A stretch of 64,000 bases of DNA from Pseudochelatococcus contaminans (GCF_014195635.1 NZ_JACICC010000006.1:124001-188000), one strand, 5' to 3'. Shown: positions 8,459 to 17,137, counted from the first letter of the stretch. Numbers and translations are program-made. Notes: generated from the sequence alone by a model not told the origin.

Positions 8459-9283
8459 TCAGTCCCACGCGGGGGCTAGCCCGTCCGGGCTGACCAGACG
8501 GCCATCGGGGCGCGCCAGCGCGTCGATCCGCGCCACCGTCTCCGGCGACAGCGCGAAGTCGAATATGGCGAGGTTTTCTGCCGCCCGTGCCTCGCTCACG
8601 GTTTTCGTCAGCGCGATGACCCCATCTTTCTGGATCAGCCAGCGCAGCACGAGCTGCGCAACCGACTTGCCCGTCTCGCGGGCAATCTCGGTGAGGACCG
8701 GATCGGAAAAGACCTTGCCGTCCGCCATGCCGTAGTAAGCCGTCAGGGAAAGGCCGGCGGCGCGGGCAGCGCCGATCACCTTCGACTGGTCGAGATAGGG
8801 GTGAACCTCGATCTGGTTGGTGACGAGCGGTGCGTTAGACAGGCGGATCGCCTCGGCCTGGAGCGCGGTGGTATAGTTCGAAATACCGATATGGCGAGCC
8901 TTGCCGGCCTGCTTCACCTCATTGAGCGCGCCAATCTGCTCGGCCAGCGGCACGGCGTTGTTCGGCCAGTGCAGCAGCAGAAGATCGACATAATCAGTCC
9001 TGAGTTTTTGCAGGCTCTCATCCACCGATGCAATGAAGGTGTCATGAGGATAATGATCGACCCAGACCTTCGTGGTCAGGAAGACATCGCCGCGCGAGAC
9101 ATCGGCGCCCGCGATGGCTTCGCCAACTTCGGCCTCGTTGCCATAGATTTGTGCCGTGTCGATGTGGCGGTAGCCCAGCTTGAGCACTTGAGAAACCATG
9201 CGTAGCGTATCCGGGCCGGGAATGCGAAACGTGCCGAAACCGAGAGCGGGAATGGCGGCGCCATTGGCGGTGACTGTCTGCAT
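8459..9283 (-). CDS. Aldo/keto reductase (2,5-diketogluconate reductase-like)
   Basis: A 274-residue NADPH-dependent carbonyl reductase. Catalytic tetrad segments are visible: YRHIDTAQIYGNE (Asp, Tyr), FLTTKVW (Lys) and LLLHWPN (His). GISNYT and the C-terminal cofactor segment LVLRWLIQKD are also present. The DkgB/YafB-type subfamily is the best fit; methylglyoxal and other reactive aldehydes are common substrates. AGGAAAG precedes the ATG. It lies between two MFS exporter genes on the same strand, downstream of a divergent LysR gene, which suggests joint induction and possibly a detoxification role (inference). Confidence 0.88.
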   Translation of the reverse strand: MQTVTANGAAIPALGFGTFRIPGPDTLRMVSQVLKLGYRHIDTAQIYGNEAEVGEAIAGADVSRGDVFLTTKVWVDHYPHDTFIASVDESLQKLRTDYVDLLLLHWPNNAVPLAEQIGALNEVKQAGKARHIGISNYTTALQAEAIRLSNAPLVTNQIEVHPYLDQSKVIGAARAAGLSLTAYYGMADGKVFSDPVLTEIARETGKSVAQLVLRWLIQKDGVIALTKTVSEARAAENLAIFDFALSPETVARIDALARPDGRLVSPDGLAPAWD

Positions 9284-9334
9284 TGTGTGCTTTCCTTCGT
9301 GATGATGATGCCTATTGCCGATCTGCGGATCGGG

Positions 9335-10519
9335 TCAGGCGTTGACGGGCTCGACGGATCTGCCGCGGGCATCGATCATGCCGCTCCAGATCGTCAGCAC
9401 AAGTGCGCCGGCGACCATAACCGCGCCGACCCAGGGCGTCGCACCAATGCCGAGGCTGGAAACGACCACGAGGCCGCCGATCCATGCGCCGAGTGCGATG
9501 CCCAGATTAAACGCTGCGATGTTCAGCGCCGCCGCGACATCCACCGCCCCGGGCCGGAAGCGCGTGGCGAGCTGGACGACATAGAGCTGGAGTCCCGGCA
9601 CGTTGGCGAACGACAGAAAACCGAGCGCAACCAATGTGACGAGCGCCGGAATTGCCGTGCCGGCAGTGAAAGTGAAAATCACCAGCACGGCTGCCTGCGC
9701 GGCGAACAACCATGTCAGTGCCCTGACAGGATTGCTGTTGGCGATGCGGCCGCCCAGGAGATTGCCGGCGGCGATGGCCGCGCCGTAAAGGATCAGGATC
9801 AGACTGACATGGCTGGCGGCAAAGCCGGTGATGTCCTCAAGGATGGTGGCGAGGTAGGTGAAGGTGACGAAAGTTCCGCCGTAGCCGAGCGTCGTCATGG
9901 CAAAGACCAGCAGCAGACGGCCCGATCCAAGCACGCGCACCTGATCGAGCAGCGAAGCCGGCGGCCTTTTGCTGATGGTGTTGGGCAGCAACGCGGCGAT
10001 GCCTGCGAGCGCGATCACGCCGAGCGCAGCGACCGCCCAGAACGTCGCGCGCCAGCCGAAAGTCTGGCCAATGAAAGTGCCGAGCGGAACGCCGGTCACG
10101 ATAGCGACCGTCAGACCCATGAACATCAGGGCGATGGCCGAAGCGCGGCGATCCTCCGGCACAAGGTCGGCGGCGATGGTCGAGCCGACCGCGAAGAAAA
10201 CCCCGTGTGCGAAGGCCGACAATACACGGGCGACAAGCAGGATTTCGTAGCTGGGACTGAGCGCTACCAGCACATGACCGGCGACGAACACCACCATCAG
10301 CCCCATGAGCAGGGGCTTGCGTTCGATGCGGCCTGTCAGTGCCGTGAGAACAGGTGCACCAAAGGTGACGCCGAGTGCGTAGACCGAGACGATCAGCCCG
10401 GCGAGCGGCAAGGTGATGCCAAGATCGGCGGCCACAGTTGGCAGCAGTCCGACGACGACGAATTCGGTGGTGCCGATTGCGTAAGCCGCAATCGTAAGGG
10501 CGTAAAGCGCGGCGGGCAC
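9335..10519 (-). CDS. MFS transporter, DHA1-type exporter (paralogue of 7185-8411)
   Basis: About 394 residues with twelve predicted spans. YAIGTTEFVVVGLLPTVA and RVLSAFAHGVFFAVGS closely parallel the neighbouring MFS protein, so the two are paralogues. The start is GTG at 10519: GGAAAGGA lies seven bases upstream, and codons before it give a charged, arginine-rich stretch unlike an MFS N-terminus. It is the first gene of the leftward group and faces the LysR regulator across about 155 bases. Substrate unknown. Confidence 0.85.
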   Translation of the reverse strand: MPAALYALTIAAYAIGTTEFVVVGLLPTVAADLGITLPLAGLIVSVYALGVTFGAPVLTALTGRIERKPLLMGLMVVFVAGHVLVALSPSYEILLVARVLSAFAHGVFFAVGSTIAADLVPEDRRASAIALMFMGLTVAIVTGVPLGTFIGQTFGWRATFWAVAALGVIALAGIAALLPNTISKRPPASLLDQVRVLGSGRLLLVFAMTTLGYGGTFVTFTYLATILEDITGFAASHVSLILILYGAAIAAGNLLGGRIANSNPVRALTWLFAAQAAVLVIFTFTAGTAIPALVTLVALGFLSFANVPGLQLYVVQLATRFRPGAVDVAAALNIAAFNLGIALGAWIGGLVVVSSLGIGATPWVGAVMVAGALVLTIWSGMIDARGRSVEPVNA

Positions 10520-10675
10520 GGATGTTCCTTTCCCGCCTTGGCATCTGGCGGATCGACGGCTTCTCCATCGGCAAAGCCACGAGGATGGATCTTGGCTGAC
10601 GATGCCGCCTTTCGATTTGAGACTGAATAGCATATTATGGAAAAACGTTTTTGAATTTAATTCATAGGATGGGCA

Positions 10676-11596
10676 ATGGACAATCGTTCCGGCGAGATGA
10701 GTGTCTTTGTTGCCGCGGCAGAAAGCGGCGGTTTCTCGGCGGCTGGACGAAAGCTTGGCCTGTCACCTTCAGCAGTTAGCAAACTCGTCACACGCATTGA
10801 AGATAGGCTGGGCACGCCGCTGTTCGTGCGCTCCACCCGCACGCTCCAGCTGACGCCGGAGGGGGCGCTTTATCTTGAGCGGTCGAGGAACATCCTCGCT
10901 GAAATCGATGATGCGGAACGGCTGGTCTCCAACAGATCCCATATCGAACCACGCGGCAAGCTCCGTGTCAGCGCGTCGGTCGCCTTCGGGGAGTGCCTGC
11001 TGTTACCGCTGGTGCAACAGTTCCTCGCGCGTTATCCGCAGATAGAGCTGGACGTCTCGCTGACCGATACCGTCATCGACCTTGTGGACGAGCGCACAGA
11101 CGTTGCAATCCGCTCCGGCCACTTACGCGACTCGACGCTTAAAGCGCGTAAACTGGTGGAAACGCGGCGCGTTATTGTTGGATCTCCCGCCTATCTGGAG
11201 CAATACGGCGTTCCAACAACGCCGGATGCGCTCGATCGGCACAACTGCCTGCGCTTCAACTTCCGCCGTCATTTGGATGAATGGCCGTTCCGCGATGCCG
11301 TAACACGTGAGCCGTTTACGCGGCCTATTGCTGGAAACGCCTACGGCAACAGTGGTGTTGTGCTGCGTCAGTTCGCATTGGACGGCCTTGGTCTTGCCCG
11401 GCTTGGGGCTTTCCATGTGGAGGCGGATATAGTGACCGGGCGTCTGATGGCAGTTCTGGAAGACTATAACGCCGAAGATATTGAACTCGTGCACGCGGTT
11501 TATGTTGGCCACGAGCATTTAGCGGCTCGCATTCGCGCTTTTATCGATTTTCTGGTGGAATACGTATCCATTGGCTGCTGCACATCACAGAGATAG
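10676..11596 (+). CDS. LysR-family transcriptional regulator
   Basis: A 306-residue LysR protein: N-terminal winged helix (FVAAAESGGFSAAGRKLGLSPSAVSKLVTRIEDRLG) and a C-terminal effector domain starting near GKLRVSASVAFGE. It resembles the DsdC/CrgA-like group often found divergent from efflux or reductase genes. AGGAT precedes ATG 10676 by about six bases. Divergent transcription from the MFS/aldo-keto reductase unit suggests it controls that unit. A strong intrinsic terminator follows. Confidence 0.9.
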   Translation: MDNRSGEMSVFVAAAESGGFSAAGRKLGLSPSAVSKLVTRIEDRLGTPLFVRSTRTLQLTPEGALYLERSRNILAEIDDAERLVSNRSHIEPRGKLRVSASVAFGECLLLPLVQQFLARYPQIELDVSLTDTVIDLVDERTDVAIRSGHLRDSTLKARKLVETRRVIVGSPAYLEQYGVPTTPDALDRHNCLRFNFRRHLDEWPFRDAVTREPFTRPIAGNAYGNSGVVLRQFALDGLGLARLGAFHVEADIVTGRLMAVLEDYNAEDIELVHAVYVGHEHLAARIRAFIDFLVEYVSIGCCTSQR

Positions 11597-11615
11597 ACTT
11601 GCCGCATAATGAATT

Positions 11616-11644
11616 AAGGACGCCCGTGGGCGTCCTTTTTATTG
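11616..11644 (+). terminator. Rho-independent terminator after the LysR gene
   Basis: The arms AGGACGCC and GGCGTCCT form an eight-base-pair stem with a CGTG loop, followed by a run of T broken by one A. It lies about 20 bases after the LysR stop. Confidence 0.9.
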
Positions 11645-11664
11645 TTTACATCGTTTGGCGCCGA

Positions 11665-12729
11665 TCAAAGGCGGTAGCTGAGACCGCCCCAGATCCGGCC
11701 CTCGTCGCGATCGCGCCCGCCGCGAACTGCGCCGGCAACTGCGGCTGCGCCCGCCACAAGCGCCGCGGCGGTCAGCAGGAACGCCGTCAGAATTGCGCTT
11801 TTGCGTGCGGTTTCCGCAGCGGCGATGGCAGCTTCCTCTGCCTCTTTCGCCACGCGCTCTGCTTCGGCGCGCGCCTCAGCGATGGCGGCATCAGCGTTCC
11901 GGCGTGCTTCCTGAACAGCGGTCACGGCCTGATCGACGCGGGCATTCACCTCGGCTTCGGACTGGCCAGTACGGCGCGCGGCGGCAGCAACCAGAAACGC
12001 GCGGTCCTGATCGGAAATCTCGCCCGTGCGTAGCACGTTGCCAAGAACGACGCCGCTCTGGCGCGCGAGTTCCGCGTCATTCAGCGATGGCGTGCCAGGT
12101 GCGACTGTGCCATCCGGCTGCTGAACGCCCTGACGCACGCCCTCGGCCGCAGGACGAAGCAGCGTGCTGTTGATGTAATCCAGCACGCCACCATCCGTGT
12201 CGTCCGGCACGGCTGCACCCAGCGTCTGAGCCACGCCCTGCACCGCGCCGCCAGCCACAGCTCCTGCACCCTGAACGACGCCGCCAATTGCGGATCCGGC
12301 AGCCGTCGCAGCCGTACCGACGGCGGATGCCGCGCCGCTGATCGCGCCCGCTGCCATCCAGGCGGTTACGAGCATGCCAAGACCCCAAACGACAAGGCCG
12401 TTGATCCCGTCGCGCGTTGATACTTCGTCAGCCGGAGCGTCATCCACGCGGCGCCGCATGCGCCCGGCGACATAACCGCCAGCGAGATAACTCGCGACAA
12501 CCGAGATCACGAGCCAGAGCGCGGTGACGATAATCCAGAGATTAAATGAGCCTTCGCCCGGCACGGCCGAGATCGTCGAGAGCCCGAGCGCCGTGCCGAA
12601 AGCTGCGAACAGCCCGACGATGGCGGCAGAGACGACTGCGCCGCCCAGAACCGCGGCCCAGTCAATATAAGAGCCCGATACTTCGCGGCGCGGAGCAGCT
12701 GCGGCAGTTACAGTTTCCGTGGGTGCCAT
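11665..12729 (-). CDS. Conserved membrane protein with glycine/alanine-rich core and coiled-coil tail
   Basis: About 354 residues. Two hydrophobic spans near the N-terminus (WAAVLGGAVVSAAIVGLFAA and the LWIIVTALWLVISVVASYLA segment), a third around residues 110-135, a small-residue-rich stretch, a charged helical Ala/Glu-rich region, and a last span before the C-terminus. Similar proteins in Rhizobiales are often loosely labelled PhnA-like; I do not support a phosphonate role. ATG 12729 is preceded by GAGGAG. It follows the 24-residue gene by 12 bases, and both sit behind an EcfG-type promoter, so an envelope role under general stress is the best guess. Confidence 0.7.
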   Translation of the reverse strand: MAPTETVTAAAAPRREVSGSYIDWAAVLGGAVVSAAIVGLFAAFGTALGLSTISAVPGEGSFNLWIIVTALWLVISVVASYLAGGYVAGRMRRRVDDAPADEVSTRDGINGLVVWGLGMLVTAWMAAGAISGAASAVGTAATAAGSAIGGVVQGAGAVAGGAVQGVAQTLGAAVPDDTDGGVLDYINSTLLRPAAEGVRQGVQQPDGTVAPGTPSLNDAELARQSGVVLGNVLRTGEISDQDRAFLVAAAARRTGQSEAEVNARVDQAVTAVQEARRNADAAIAEARAEAERVAKEAEEAAIAAAETARKSAILTAFLLTAAALVAGAAAVAGAVRGGRDRDEGRIWGGLSYRL

Positions 12730-12741
12730 GGCGACCACTCC

Positions 12742-12816
12742 TCAGCGAAGGCCAAGAAACGACAGGATAGCGAGAACCACGACCACGAGGCCGACCAGAT
12801 AGATGATATTGTTCAT
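12742..12816 (-). CDS. 24-residue single-span membrane peptide
   Basis: A tiny ORF starting at ATG 12816 and ending TGA 12742-12744. The peptide is MNNIIYLVGLVVVV followed by LAILSFLGLR, that is, one hydrophobic helix with a terminal Arg. GGGAGA lies six bases upstream, and the stop is 12 bases before the ATG of the larger membrane protein, so the two are probably translated from one message. Similar very short peptides occur widely in Rhizobiales as unnamed ORFs. It could be a membrane regulator of its larger neighbour (inference). Confidence 0.75.
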   Translation of the reverse strand: MNNIIYLVGLVVVVLAILSFLGLR

Positions 12817-13583
12817 GAACGTATCTCCCAAATCGCCTGTTCAGGCAATCACAGCTAAAAAACAGATGACGCGGCGGCGCGTCGAATGCCGCATGTGAAA
12901 CCGAACGCAAAAGACGTATTCGGGTTCCGTGTTTACGGCCCGAGGCTTGGGATAATGTGGCAATAATGCGGTCGATGGCTCAGTTTAATTGCCGCCAGAA
13001 CTATCTGCGACGACATGATAGTGACGACGTTCCACTGGAACGCGTCTGGGGCGAGATGAAATTTTCAAGCGTTGAAACGTGACCTTGATCTGGGCGGTCG
13101 CAGGGCACGATCACGGACGATATGCTTTGGCTCGGCTAAATATAATCCACAAATTGAGCGGTCGCGGGTGATGTATTGATACAACAGTGACAGGAACAGA
13201 TTGCCACGATGCCGAACCGTGGCGAGAGTGCCTTATTTTAGCCTGCGATTATTGTTGGAAATTACGCTCAAATGGCGGCGGCTAGGGCATATGAGGTTCA
13301 AGTGATTCAACTATTGATTCTTCCGCGAGGAATTACTGAAACTATGCTTTTCCTCTGTCGATAGTGAACTGTTCATCGGGACATCTTTCACCAGTTGCGC
13401 CGAGGCGGAACAATAGGGGCGGAAAAGCAAGTTCTTCAGCATCATCGCTCGCGTTCCTCCCGTAAGCCTCTCTCCCTGAAAGCAAGCGAAGTCCCGTTGG
13501 CGCACTGCCGTATGCGTTGTTGTCCTGCCAGGTCGCAACGCCAGCAAACAAATTAGACGTTTAAAGATTTGGAGAACGAATTC
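12817..13583. other. 767-base intergenic region
   Basis: Apart from the EcfG-type promoter at 12904-12928 I see no supported gene. A 69-residue minus-strand frame at 13342-13551 has no recognisable motif and no convincing ribosome site. The promoter of the L,D-transpeptidase gene must lie in the right half. Confidence 0.5.
12904..12928 (-). promoter_or_regulatory. EcfG-type general stress promoter
   Basis: Read on the minus strand this is GGAAC, 16 bases, CGTT, the consensus of EcfG-dependent promoters in alphaproteobacteria. It points at the 24-residue peptide gene, with a leader of roughly 80 bases. Exact agreement in both boxes and the spacing makes chance unlikely. Confidence 0.75.
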
Positions 13584-14252
13584 ATGGCCATGAGTCGCCG
13601 CATTTTTGTCGCTGCCCTTCCGGCATTTTTGGGGGGATGCGCAAGCACGCTTCAGCGTAGCCAGGTGCAATCGCCGCACCTGCTGCCGCATTACGTGAAT
13701 ATGTATGCTGCGATCAATGACGAGCCGTTTCCCATTCCCGCGCCAGACCTTTCCAAGATAGACCCGCAGTTCTATCGCCAGGAAGTCGCCTACAACAGCG
13801 GTCATGCACCGGGAACCATCGTGGTCGATACGCATGACCGCTTCCTCTATCTCCAGCAGGAAAATGACCGCGCGCTGCGCTATGGCATCGGTGTCGGCAA
13901 AGCGGGGCTTGAATTTGCGGGGATTGGTGTCGTGCAGCACAAGCGCGCGTGGCCGCGCTGGACGCCGACACCCAACATGATCGCCCGCGAGCCGGAGAGG
14001 AACCTGCCGTGGAAAAATGGCATGGAGCCGGGGCCGAGCAACCCGATGGGGGCTCGTGCGCTCTATCTTTACCGGAATGGCCGCGACACGCTTTACCGCA
14101 TTCATGGCACCAATGAGGATTGGTCCATCGGCAAGTCCATTTCCTCCGGCTGCATACGCCTTCTCAATCCGGACATCATCGATCTGCATCGCCGCGTGCC
14201 AGACGGCACCCGCGTCGTTGTTCTCCAGCGCGGCGCCGATACTGTTGCCTGA
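13584..14252 (+). CDS. L,D-transpeptidase (YkuD domain) lipoprotein
   Basis: 222 residues. The N-terminus is a lipoprotein signal with lipobox FLGGC (Cys19) and a double-Arg n-region. The YkuD domain covers roughly residues 75-215, with the catalytic motif HGTN (H174) and SSGCIRL (C190). Such enzymes form 3-3 peptidoglycan cross-links or, in Hyphomicrobiales, attach outer-membrane proteins to peptidoglycan. ATG 13584 has TGGAGA about nine bases upstream. It stands alone, with a palindromic element 54 bases downstream. Confidence 0.9.
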   Translation: MAMSRRIFVAALPAFLGGCASTLQRSQVQSPHLLPHYVNMYAAINDEPFPIPAPDLSKIDPQFYRQEVAYNSGHAPGTIVVDTHDRFLYLQQENDRALRYGIGVGKAGLEFAGIGVVQHKRAWPRWTPTPNMIAREPERNLPWKNGMEPGPSNPMGARALYLYRNGRDTLYRIHGTNEDWSIGKSISSGCIRLLNPDIIDLHRRVPDGTRVVVLQRGADTVA

Positions 14253-14305
14253 CGACGCGGATATTCTTGACATTTTGAAACGCGTGAGTTTCCTTTATCG
14301 TGTGT

Positions 14306-14330
14306 GCGCCTGACGGAATTGTTCAGGCGC
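14306..14330. repeat. Perfect 8-bp inverted repeat in intergenic DNA
   Basis: GCGCCTGA and TCAGGCGC flank a nine-base spacer. No T-run follows on either strand, so it is a poor intrinsic terminator; an operator ahead of the VOC gene or a message 3' end are the alternatives. Confidence 0.55.
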
Positions 14331-14391
14331 TACGTGGCGTCGACCGGCGCCGGATGGGCAATGTCACGCGAGACAGAAAGATGGTGATGAG

Positions 14392-14994
14392 ATGATGCTG
14401 ACCGCGATGCCGCACTCCCTTCGCCCCGCTTCTGTGTTGCTCGCGTGGCGGCTGGCAATCATTGTGTCGATGGCGATTTTCTGCGTTGCCATCCCTGCAC
14501 GTGCGCAGGATGGCGACGGGGCGTCGCTTGCCGGGCAAATTCCTGCAAGCGCGTTTTTCCCGACCGTGGATCACGTCGGTTTTATTGTTGCCGACGCGGA
14601 TGCCGAGGCTGAGAAGTTACGCGCGGCATTCGGCGCGAAGATCGTGAACACCGTCACACTCGATTTTCCGGTTGCCCGCTATGATGACCGGGATCTAGCT
14701 TACAGTGCCTATTTCGTCTTCGTGGATCTTGGCAACGTCAAGGTGGAGTTTATTCAGCCGGAAGCGGATAAACCGTCGCCCTATCTCGACTTTCTCAACA
14801 AGAATGGCAACGCTGTGCATCATCTGGCTTTCCTCGTCGAGGATGTCGACGCGAAGCTGCGGGAGCTGCAGGCGGCCAATCCTGACATCAATGTGGTCGT
14901 ACGGGCCAAGGCCGGAGAGGGCGAGGGCGGCCAGATGGTCTATGTCGGGGGTGTCATTCCCGGCATCCTCGTGGAACTGGCCGCGCCACTGTAA
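14392..14994 (+). CDS. Secreted VOC (glyoxalase-fold) protein
   Basis: 200 residues with an N-terminal signal peptide (hydrophobic LAIIVSMAIFCVAI, cleavage after ARA). The rest is one two-module VOC domain like methylmalonyl-CoA epimerase: DHVGF and VEFIQP in the first half, HHLAF and LVELA in the second, supplying the expected His/Glu metal ligands. An exported epimerase-like protein is unusual, because CoA substrates are cytoplasmic; a different substrate is likely. Converges on the Bcr/CflA gene. Confidence 0.75.
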   Translation: MMLTAMPHSLRPASVLLAWRLAIIVSMAIFCVAIPARAQDGDGASLAGQIPASAFFPTVDHVGFIVADADAEAEKLRAAFGAKIVNTVTLDFPVARYDDRDLAYSAYFVFVDLGNVKVEFIQPEADKPSPYLDFLNKNGNAVHHLAFLVEDVDAKLRELQAANPDINVVVRAKAGEGEGGQMVYVGGVIPGILVELAAPL

Positions 14995-15029
14995 TTTTGT
15001 GTTTTTGCGACGAGTGAATCAGCCAGCCA

Positions 15030-16220
15030 TCAATGCGTTGGCGCAGCCTTCGGAAACGTCAACGTACTGATGGCAAGCGAGAGCAGCGTTGTCACCGCCA
15101 TCATGACGGAGACCGGGAGGGCGGTTCCATCTGCCATCAGGCCGATCAGAAAGCTGACGAGCGAGCCGAGCGCGAACCCGAGCGCGCCCATCAGGGCCGA
15201 AGCGGTGCCAGCATCCTGCCCCTGATTTTCGAGCGCCAGGACCGAGCACGCCGGCATCAGGAGCCCTTTGCTGGCCACAAGCAGGAAGCAAAGCACGATG
15301 AAAGCCGGAAGCGACAGGCCGAAGACCAGCGCGAAGACGAGCAGAACGATCGCGACGACACCACGGAAAATATTTGTCGCCCGCGCAACTTGCAGCGCGC
15401 CGAAACGCGCTGCCATTCGGCCACCCATCTGTGAGCTGATGGCGAGGCCGACGGCATTGGCGGCAAAGACGAAGGAGAAGCTCATCGGTGAGAGGCCATA
15501 GGTGCCGATCAGCACCACCGAAGCCGCGGACAGATAGCCGAAAAATCCGGCCTGCGTCAGTGCCATGACCCCGGCATAGGAAATGTAGTCACGCCGAAGC
15601 AGCAACCTGACATAGGTGCCGACCGCGCGCAGCGGGTAACTGTTTCGCTTTGCGGCGTCGCTGCGCGTTTCCGGCAGCAGAAAGACGACAGCCAGCAATA
15701 CGAGCGTCGCCAACACCGCCTGCAACCAGAAAATTGCCTGCCAGGGCAGGATCATCAACATCCCGCTGCCGAGGATTGGGGCGACGATTGGCGCAAGCCC
15801 CAACACCATAACCACCATCGATAGCAGCCGCGCCGCCATTGCGCCCGTGAAGAGATCGCGGATTGCCGCCATGGCGATGGCGAGGCCAACCGAACCGCCG
15901 AAACCCTGCACCAAGCGCCAGCCGATGAATTGCCCGATTGATCCCGAAAGGGCACAGGCCATCGATGCCACCAAAAACAGCACCAGCCCGGTGATAACAA
16001 CCGGCTTGCGTCCCACCCTGTCTGACAGCGGCCCCATGACGAGCTGGCCGACACAGAAGCCGATGAAGAAGGCCGTCACCGTCAACTCTATCTGCCCCTC
16101 GGCCGCCCCCAGATGTGCGGCCATCACCGGCATGGCTGAGAGATACATGTCGAGCGCTAGCGGCCCAAGCGCGGAAATCGCGCCGAAGCAGATGGCAAGT
16201 ATCGTGTGTTGTCTTTCCAT
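15030..16220 (-). CDS. Bcr/CflA-family multidrug efflux MFS transporter
   Basis: 396 residues, twelve spans. SALGPLALDMYLSAMPVMAA at the N-terminus is the hallmark of Bcr/CflA drug:H+ antiporters, and GPLSDRVGRKPV is the loop 2-3 MFS motif. It is divergent from a TetR gene across 150 bases with two palindromes, which points to local repression. Substrates in the family include bicyclomycin, chloramphenicol and cysteine; none can be chosen here. Confidence 0.88.
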   Translation of the reverse strand: MERQHTILAICFGAISALGPLALDMYLSAMPVMAAHLGAAEGQIELTVTAFFIGFCVGQLVMGPLSDRVGRKPVVITGLVLFLVASMACALSGSIGQFIGWRLVQGFGGSVGLAIAMAAIRDLFTGAMAARLLSMVVMVLGLAPIVAPILGSGMLMILPWQAIFWLQAVLATLVLLAVVFLLPETRSDAAKRNSYPLRAVGTYVRLLLRRDYISYAGVMALTQAGFFGYLSAASVVLIGTYGLSPMSFSFVFAANAVGLAISSQMGGRMAARFGALQVARATNIFRGVVAIVLLVFALVFGLSLPAFIVLCFLLVASKGLLMPACSVLALENQGQDAGTASALMGALGFALGSLVSFLIGLMADGTALPVSVMMAVTTLLSLAISTLTFPKAAPTH

Positions 16221-16287
16221 GTCTCATGTCTCCGAGCTGACGGGATGCCCGCCAGCCGGTCCGTTGCCTGCTGGTGTGGGGTGATTT

Positions 16288-16331
16288 GAAAACGTTTCTG
16301 TTTCCTTAAATTTAGAAACACTGGCGTTTCT
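16288..16331. promoter_or_regulatory. Two palindromic candidate operators between Bcr/CflA and TetR genes
   Basis: GAAAACGTTTC (16288-16298) and AGAAACACTGGCGTTTCT (16314-16331, six-base arms) share the GAAAC/GTTTC half-sites. They lie between the divergent starts, where a TetR repressor would act on both genes. Assignment is by position and symmetry only. Confidence 0.55.
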
Positions 16332-16370
16332 TAATGTCAAGCGATAATCTGGCAAGGGAGGATTGTGCGG

Positions 16371-17078
16371 ATGCAACAGAATGAAACCATGAAGGCTGCA
16401 TCGGCGCTGACTGGCACCCCTGACGGAGGGGAGGGGCCAAGAATCGGGCGCCCGCCTGTGTTGAGCCATGACCAGCGGCGCGATGTGCTGATCCGTGCGG
16501 CAGGGCGGGTATTCCTGCGCGATGGTTTTGCCGGCGCAACGATGGAAAAGGTTGCCGGCGAGGCAGGAATGTCGAAGCGCACGCTTTACCGTTTCTTCCC
16601 AGACAAGCGTTCAGCGTTGGAAGCGCTTTTGAGTGCGCATGATCATCGCCCGCCGATGGCGCCATATGCCCATCGTCCCGGCGACGATCCGCGCGAGGAA
16701 ATCCGCCGTTGTCTGACGTCGCTCACCAATTATCTGCTCGATCCTGTGCAGATTGGTTTGACGCGTCTCATCATCGCCGAAGCGCCGCAATATCCAGAGT
16801 TGGCTAACTCGTTCGAGGGGCTGGAGATCGGCGGCGTGATCGCCCATGTCGGCGAACGCTTCCGCCGTCTGGTGAGCGATGGCGCGATCCACGCCGAAAA
16901 CCCGGAGGAACTGGCCGATCTGATGATCGGCAGTCTGGTGAATCCGTGGCAGATCCTGGCGCTTGCATCACAAGATCAGAGTCGTCCCCGCCCCGAAGAG
17001 ATCGCGGCTCGGATCGAGCGGATTATCGACATTTTCTCCGACGCGCTTGGCCTTGAGCTGTCACGCAGCGTTGAATGA
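16371..17078 (+). CDS. TetR-family transcriptional regulator
   Basis: About 235 residues with an N-terminal extension before the DNA-binding domain (AAGRVFLRDGFAGATMEKVA, then GMSKRTLYRFFPDKRSAL). The C-terminal half fits the AefR-like group. ATG 16371 has GGGAGG about nine bases upstream; GTG 16365 is too close to that site. It is divergent from the Bcr/CflA exporter, which it probably represses. Confidence 0.88.
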   Translation: MQQNETMKAASALTGTPDGGEGPRIGRPPVLSHDQRRDVLIRAAGRVFLRDGFAGATMEKVAGEAGMSKRTLYRFFPDKRSALEALLSAHDHRPPMAPYAHRPGDDPREEIRRCLTSLTNYLLDPVQIGLTRLIIAEAPQYPELANSFEGLEIGGVIAHVGERFRRLVSDGAIHAENPEELADLMIGSLVNPWQILALASQDQSRPRPEEIAARIERIIDIFSDALGLELSRSVE

Positions 17079-17137
17079 TGAATATGCGCCAGACAGCATA
17101 AAGGTTGTTCGCTGCGGCACTTGCCCGCGAACGGCGT

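Noticed and set aside
9287-10630. 447-residue open frame on the plus strand opposite the MFS gene
   Set aside because: It is antisense to a clear twelve-span transporter, and its product is full of Arg, Asp, His and Gln, as is usual for the shadow of a membrane protein gene.
13193-13220. Second GGAAC in the same intergenic region as a possible EcfG promoter for the L,D-transpeptidase
   Set aside because: No CGTT occurs 16-17 bases downstream.
13342-13551. 69-residue minus-strand frame between the EcfG promoter and the L,D-transpeptidase gene
   Set aside because: No similarity I recognise and no good start signal; could be chance.
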